This document shows, in pieces, positions 12,159 through 16,273 of a stretch of DNA of 16,273 nt. Position 1 is the first letter of the stretch, and every line of letters starts with the position of its first letter. This DNA comes from Calditrichaceae bacterium (GTDB lineage: Bacteria; Calditrichota; Calditrichia; Calditrichales; Calditrichaceae): contig JANTFQ010000017.1 in NCBI GenBank assembly GCA_024763405.1, positions 1 through 16,273 on the forward strand, read 5' to 3'. Made by a program: the position numbers and the translations under genes. The notes beneath the pieces are model-generated. The model did not search any database. It was not told where the DNA came from and saw only the letters and a list, made by a program, of their open reading frames with translations.

Positions 12159-15100
12159 ATGGCCATTGTTCAAGACGAAGAATTACTGCAGATGTTTATT
12201 GAAGAATCCAAGGAACATATGGAAGGAATTGAGGCGGATTTCCTGGATATTGAAGAAATGGGGGAAGAGATTGATTCCGATTTAGTCAATAAAGTCTTCC
12301 GGGCCATTCACTCCATAAAAGGCGGCGCCGGTTTCCTTGGTCTGGACACCATTAAAAATTTATCGCACAGTATGGAAAATACACTTAACCTCATTCGTAA
12401 TTCCGAACTAATTCCCAGCCCCGAGGTCATTAGCACACTGCTTTCGGCATTAGATACGTTAAGAGAATTAATCGCTGATTTTATGGGTAGCAATGAAGTG
12501 GATATTTCCGAGCATATCGCAGATTTAAAAGCGGTTTCCAATGAGGAAACGCCAGCAAGTGAAACGAAACAAGCTAATGCTTCGGAAACCAGGGCAGAGT
12601 CGGAAGCCGGGGAATCTGAGACAGAAGAAGATTCCATCGTTAATATTACGTTGCCCAGTGGACAACCTGTATTTTCCATTTCGGAATATGATTTAAAACA
12701 GGCTGCAAAGGCAGGACGCATTCTGTATCTTGCCCGGTTTGATATGCTGAACGACATCGAGCGTAAGAACCACACCCCTCTCGATGTGATAAAAGAAATT
12801 CAGGATACCGGTATGCTGGTGGAAAGTAAGGTGGATATTGAATCGGTCGGAACACTTGACGATTTAGAAGAACATCCGCTTGTTCCGTTTTATGTTCTGT
12901 TTTCAACGGTTTTGGAACCATCTATAGCGCCGAAGTTAATCAACCTTGATCCCTGGAAAATGTATCAGATTGATGAAAATTTCCTTCTTACTCCGTTAGC
13001 CGATGCCCCGGCTGAACCAGAAAACCCAGTTCCTGCTCCCAAACCGAAGGCCAAAAAGAAAAAAGTAAAAAAAGTAGAAGCGGCTAAAGAACCGGTAACC
13101 AAACCAGTAGCGGCGGAACCGGTCGCGGAACCAAAACCGGCTCCGGCGGCTCCGGCAAAAAAGGAAACGCCAAAAGCGGCGCCTGTTAAAAAAGCAGCGT
13201 CTAAACAAGTGCGGCCTAATATCAGTACAAAAAGCACAACACTGCGTGTAAATGTTAAATTATTAGATACGCTTATGAATCTGGCCGGAGAACTTGTTCT
13301 TACCCGCAACCAGTTACTGCAGAACTTTAACAAGGCCGATGAATCCGGTCTGGAAAATGCCGTACAGCGGGTTGATTTAATCACGTCCGAATTGCAGGAA
13401 GCGATTATGAATACCCGGATGCAGCCCATCGGCAGTGTTTTTACGAAGTTTCAGCGTGTGGTTCATGATATGTCTAAAAACCTGGGAAAACAGGTTGAGC
13501 TCGTTATTGAAGGCGAAAGCGTTGAACTGGATAAAACCATTATCGAGGCCATTGGCGACCCGTTAACACATCTTGTGCGCAATTCCATGGACCACGGTAT
13601 CGAGATGCCGGATGTGCGGGCAAAGGCAGGGAAAAAATTACCGGCCATATTAAAACTCAGCGCCTTTCATGAAGCCGGACAGGTCAATATTGATGTGATG
13701 GACGACGGCGGTGGAATTGATCCTCAGGTAGTAAAAGAGAAACTGATTCAGAATGGTGAAATAGATAAAGCAAAAATTGATAATATGTCCGACAATGAAT
13801 TGGTCCGGATGATTTTTAAACCCGGTTTTTCTACCGCAAAAGAAGTTACCGAAGTGTCCGGACGCGGCGTTGGTATGGATGTTGTATTCAGCAATCTTTC
13901 TAAATTGGGCGGATCTGTGGACATTGAGTCAAAGGTCGGAATCGGCACTACAATTCACATCAAACTACCCCTTACGCTGGCTATTATTCCAAGCTTAATT
14001 CTGGATGTTGCCGGTGGACGGTATGCCATTCCACAGGTTAATTTAGTGGAATTGGTACGAATTCCCGCCGCACAGGTTCAGGACCGGATAGAAAAAATTG
14101 AAGATGCTTCACTGTTGCGTTTAAGAGGGGAGTTGCTGCCCATCGTTCGTGTCTCCGATATCCTGAATATTAAGCGTACGTTTTACGATTCGGAATCGGG
14201 AAAAGCGGTATCCGACCGGCGCCGGAATATATCGGATAGAAGAAGCAGTGATATTTTAGCCCCAAAAGAAACCGAGGCGGAACAGGAAATTCAGGAAAAA
14301 CGTAAAGAAGGAACCGACCGGCGAAAAAATTTAGACAGTGCCTATAATATTGTAGTAGTGAATGCCGGAGATTTAAATTATGGCCTGATAGTGGATGCTC
14401 TGCTGGATTCAGAAGAAATTGTGGTGAAGCCCCTGGGTCGCCATTTTAGAGGGATTACAACCTATGCCGGCGCAACGATCCTCGGTGACGGTAAGGCGGC
14501 TCTCATTCTCGATGTGATGGGTTTAAGCAGCGCCATGAACTTGAAAGTTGTGAAGGAAAAAATCACGGAAGCATCCCTTCTGCAGAAATTAGAAGATTCC
14601 AAGGACGCACAATCATTACTACTGGTGAACAATGCGGCCGACGAGCAGTTCGCAATTCCGCTTGGCCTCGTTTCCCGGATTGAAAAAATAAAAACATCCG
14701 ATATCGAAACGACCAGCGGTAAAAAAACGATCAAATACCGCGGCAGCAGTCTGGTGCTTTGCTCTATTGAAGATGCTGCAAATGTGAAACCGCGGGAGGA
14801 AAAGGAAAATATATTTGTCATTATTTTCCCCTTTGCCGGAAAAGAGGTGGGGGTCCTTGTTTCCGAAATAATTGACGTCATCGATTCTACGGTTGCCATT
14901 GATGAAGAAACATTCCGCCAGCCGGGCGTATTAGGCTCTGCCATTATGATGGATCACACTACACTTTTATTGGATTTATACGGAATTATTTCGGCTGTTA
15001 TGCCGGATTGGGTTGCTGAAAATAAGATTGAGATCGAACAAAAAACCGATGGTTCTTCCACTATTTTAATTGTGGAGGATTCCAGTTTCTTCCTTAACCA

Positions 15101-15440
15101 GATAAAAGGTTTTACCGAAAGCGCAGGGTACAATGTTGTGACCGCGATGGATGGAATTGAAGGCGCTGAAGCCGCCGAAAATCCGAATAATAATATTGAT
15201 TTAATTCTGACGGATATTGAAATGCCACAGATGGACGGGGTACAAATGACCGAACGGCTGCGGGCGCAGGAACGCTTTAATTCCATTCCTATCCTGGCAT
15301 TGACTTCTGTGGCCGGTGATTTGGCGGAACAGCGGGCCATTGACGCCGGAATTGATGAATACCTGATTAAACTGGACCGGGAAAAGGTACTGGAACGGGT
15401 AAATCATTATTTAAAAAATGGGCGTCCGGGTCACGAATGA
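12159..15440 (+). CDS. cheA: Hybrid chemotaxis histidine kinase CheA with two CheW domains and a receiver
   Basis: This 1093-residue protein is larger than a standard CheA (about 650-750). The Hpt/P1 domain (1-105) has the phospho-accepting His51 in AIHSIKGGAGFLG. A P2-like alpha/beta domain lies at about 159-280, followed by a Lys/Pro/Ala-rich linker at about 285-350. The P3 dimerisation hairpin is at about 358-430 (LLDTLMNLAGELVLTRNQLL). The P4 ATPase (about 430-605) has an N box with DPLTHLVRNSMDHGIE, a G1 box DDGGGID and a G2 box GRGVGMDVV. The first CheW/P5 domain is at about 606-790, interrupted at about 675-727 by a charged insert with three DRR motifs. A second CheW-like domain lies at about 815-945. 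The receiver (about 965-1090) has EDS, the phospho-Asp in TDIEMPQMDG, the Thr of ALTS and the Lys of IKLD. All catalytic residues are present. The start has GGAGG 5 nt upstream. It phosphorylates its own receiver and/or an unlinked CheY. Confidence 0.95.
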   Translation: MAIVQDEELLQMFIEESKEHMEGIEADFLDIEEMGEEIDSDLVNKVFRAIHSIKGGAGFLGLDTIKNLSHSMENTLNLIRNSELIPSPEVISTLLSALDTLRELIADFMGSNEVDISEHIADLKAVSNEETPASETKQANASETRAESEAGESETEEDSIVNITLPSGQPVFSISEYDLKQAAKAGRILYLARFDMLNDIERKNHTPLDVIKEIQDTGMLVESKVDIESVGTLDDLEEHPLVPFYVLFSTVLEPSIAPKLINLDPWKMYQIDENFLLTPLADAPAEPENPVPAPKPKAKKKKVKKVEAAKEPVTKPVAAEPVAEPKPAPAAPAKKETPKAAPVKKAASKQVRPNISTKSTTLRVNVKLLDTLMNLAGELVLTRNQLLQNFNKADESGLENAVQRVDLITSELQEAIMNTRMQPIGSVFTKFQRVVHDMSKNLGKQVELVIEGESVELDKTIIEAIGDPLTHLVRNSMDHGIEMPDVRAKAGKKLPAILKLSAFHEAGQVNIDVMDDGGGIDPQVVKEKLIQNGEIDKAKIDNMSDNELVRMIFKPGFSTAKEVTEVSGRGVGMDVVFSNLSKLGGSVDIESKVGIGTTIHIKLPLTLAIIPSLILDVAGGRYAIPQVNLVELVRIPAAQVQDRIEKIEDASLLRLRGELLPIVRVSDILNIKRTFYDSESGKAVSDRRRNISDRRSSDILAPKETEAEQEIQEKRKEGTDRRKNLDSAYNIVVVNAGDLNYGLIVDALLDSEEIVVKPLGRHFRGITTYAGATILGDGKAALILDVMGLSSAMNLKVVKEKITEASLLQKLEDSKDAQSLLLVNNAADEQFAIPLGLVSRIEKIKTSDIETTSGKKTIKYRGSSLVLCSIEDAANVKPREEKENIFVIIFPFAGKEVGVLVSEIIDVIDSTVAIDEETFRQPGVLGSAIMMDHTTLLLDLYGIISAVMPDWVAENKIEIEQKTDGSSTILIVEDSSFFLNQIKGFTESAGYNVVTAMDGIEGAEAAENPNNNIDLILTDIEMPQMDGVQMTERLRAQERFNSIPILALTSVAGDLAEQRAIDAGIDEYLIKLDREKVLERVNHYLKNGRPGHE

Positions 15441-15562
15441 GCTTCTTAAAAGTGAATTGTGTCCACAGGCAGGATTACAATTTATACGAAGGCAAAATGA
15501 TGGGTGCTAATTTCAGCAGTGCAGAAAACAACAATGCATTATATGAAAATGATAGGAAATAA
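15437..15562 (+). CDS. Possible 41-codon small protein between cheA and cheW
   Basis: A complete ATG-to-TAA frame fills the whole gap between cheA and cheW. Its ATG overlaps the cheA stop as ATGA, and its TAA ends 2 nt before the cheW ATG. The predicted peptide starts MSFLKVNCVHRQDYNLYEGK and is hydrophilic, with Asn, Asp and Glu throughout and no membrane segment. I do not recognise it. The tight fit at both ends is what a translationally coupled gene looks like. The cheW ribosome binding site (AGGA, 15554-15557) lies inside its last codons. At this length a chance open frame is quite possible, so the call is tentative. Confidence 0.35.
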   Translation: MSFLKVNCVHRQDYNLYEGKMMGANFSSAENNNALYENDRK

Positions 15563-15564
15563 TT

Positions 15565-16014
15565 ATGAGTGTAAAAAAAACGTCATCCGGGATTCAGGAA
15601 CTATCCATATTTGAAGTAGGCCCGATCACCTGCGCTCTGAGTATCCAGGATATTCAGGAAATAAACAAACATCTGGAAATGACCCGGGTAGCCAATGCGC
15701 CGGAATATATCCGCGGTATTTCCAATTTACGGGGAACCATCATTACCGTAATTGATATGCGGATAAAGTTTGGTTTGGAACCGAAGGAGTTTGATGAAAA
15801 TACCCGAATTGTCGTCGTGAAAAATCACGATGAGATGCTGGGATTACTGGTGGACAGAATGCTGGATGTCTTAAATGTACCGGCTGAGGAACTGGAGCCG
15901 ACGCCATCGAATATCAGCGGTGTGGCCGGCCGTTATTTTTCCGGAATTTATAAAATGAAAAGCAGTCTGGCTGCTTTGCTGAATATATCCGAAATTTTAT
16001 CCCTAAACGAATAG
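15565..16014 (+). CDS. cheW: Chemotaxis coupling protein CheW
   Basis: This 149-residue single CheW domain joins chemoreceptors to CheA at the receptor array under the inner membrane. The family pattern is clear: FEVGPITCALSIQDIQEINK at the start, then RVANAPEYIRGISNLRGTII (52-71) with the conserved NLRG, then a TVIDMRIKFGL strand. Next come RIVVVKNHDEMLGLLVDRML and GVAGRYFSGIYKMKSSLAAL. A C-terminal helix (LLNISEILSLNE) ends it. AGGA 7 nt upstream is the ribosome binding site. It lies directly after cheA and before the receptor gene. It is a third CheW-type domain in the cluster, in addition to the two fused to CheA. Confidence 0.95.
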   Translation: MSVKKTSSGIQELSIFEVGPITCALSIQDIQEINKHLEMTRVANAPEYIRGISNLRGTIITVIDMRIKFGLEPKEFDENTRIVVVKNHDEMLGLLVDRMLDVLNVPAEELEPTPSNISGVAGRYFSGIYKMKSSLAALLNISEILSLNE

Positions 16015-16061
16015 ATGATTTTTCGAATCTGTGAAATAAGAGTACCAAAAGGAGTTGTATT

Positions 16062-16273
16062 ATGCTGAAGAATGTAAATCTTTTAACTAAAATACTTGCA
16101 GGTTTTGGACTGGCCATTCTGTTTTTCATCTTTATCGGTATTATAGGTTTAAATTCGGTATCCAGTATTTCTAATTCGGCAATGGAAATGCAGTACATGG
16201 ATGGGGTTAAAAATATTTTGCTGGAACGGGAAATCGATCATCTGAATTTTGTAAATACTATTTCGGAAGGACT
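16062..16273 (+). CDS. Methyl-accepting chemotaxis protein, N-terminal part (cut by window end)
   Basis: Seventy codons are visible. A strong AAAAGGAG site precedes the ATG by 7 nt. The N-terminus MLKNVNLLTKILAGFGLAIL with a membrane helix through about residue 30 is typical of receptors (LLTKILAGF). An external helical segment follows, with LEREIDHLNFVNTISEG (54-70). This resembles the E-x-DHL-x-W pattern seen at the start of the periplasmic helical sensor, or of CZB-like zinc-binding helices, in some receptors. No second membrane helix, HAMP or signalling domain is within view, so the type of receptor is inferred from the N-terminus and from its position after cheW. Confidence 0.8.
   Translation, partial: MLKNVNLLTKILAGFGLAILFFIFIGIIGLNSVSSISNSAMEMQYMDGVKNILLEREIDHLNFVNTISEG

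Noticed and set aside
12965..13429. 154-codon minus-strand frame opposite the CheA linker
   Set aside because: It is the mirror of the Lys/Pro/Ala-rich coding region, giving low-complexity Ala/Gly/Phe sequence. It has no plausible start context or family.
14462..14944. 160-codon minus-strand frame opposite the second CheW domain of CheA
   Set aside because: It is a shadow of the well-supported plus-strand coding sequence, with Ser/Thr-rich nonsense composition.

Overview
This is a 16.3 kb stretch of a mesophilic-looking, moderately AT-leaning bacterial chromosome with ordinary core genes. Gram-negative architecture is suggested by a secreted, aromatic-rich beta-barrel-like protein. The mix of genes, TTG starts and intergenic repeat types would fit the FCB/Calditrichota-Ignavibacteria neighbourhood, but no rRNA or marker phylogeny is available here, so that placement is a guess. 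There are no tRNA or rRNA genes, no CRISPR array and no intact transposon.

Layout. (1) 95-1614, plus strand: an adenosine-specific kinase family protein, a HEAT-like helical protein and an unrecognised 122-residue protein. A short gap with a perfect palindrome follows. (2) 1783-5349, plus strand: a tight four-gene run of fpg/mutM (DNA repair), a DUF62 S-adenosylmethionine hydrolase, a YbbR/CdaR-like membrane-anchored protein and tsaD (tRNA t6A synthesis). The last two junctions are 4-nt overlaps, and tsaD starts on TTG. (3) 5350-5435: two 7-nt-period tandem repeats between convergent genes. (4) 8866-5436, minus strand: eno, an intrinsic terminator, a FtsB/DivIC-like protein and an unrecognised beta-barrel-like protein starting on TTG. 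(5) 8867-9395: 529 nt without a gene. It holds an enolase promoter, a 235-bp MITE-like element with terminal inverted repeats, and a further imperfect inverted repeat. (6) 10166-9396, minus strand: a YdfG-like short-chain dehydrogenase, with a perfect 17-bp palindrome just upstream. (7) 10316-11629, plus strand: an ECF sigma factor, its zinc-binding membrane anti-sigma factor and a YbjQ-family protein, all overlapping. (8) 11813 to the window end, plus strand: a chemotaxis-type signalling cluster. It contains a STAS protein, a large hybrid CheA (Hpt, P2-like, kinase core, two CheW domains, receiver), a possible 41-codon small gene, CheW, and the start of a methyl-accepting chemotaxis protein.

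How they work together. Region 8 is a self-contained signalling module: receptor, CheW coupling and a CheA that carries its own receiver. No cheY, cheB or cheR is present within the window, although the cluster may continue past the edge. Region 7 is a classic sigma/anti-sigma pair. Region 2 is housekeeping. I saw no clearly new defence system or mobile island. The most unusual items are the small frame fitted exactly between cheA and cheW, the double-CheW CheA with a charged DRR-rich insert, the inverted repeat that brackets the STAS promoter, and the terminator directly abutting the ftsB start.
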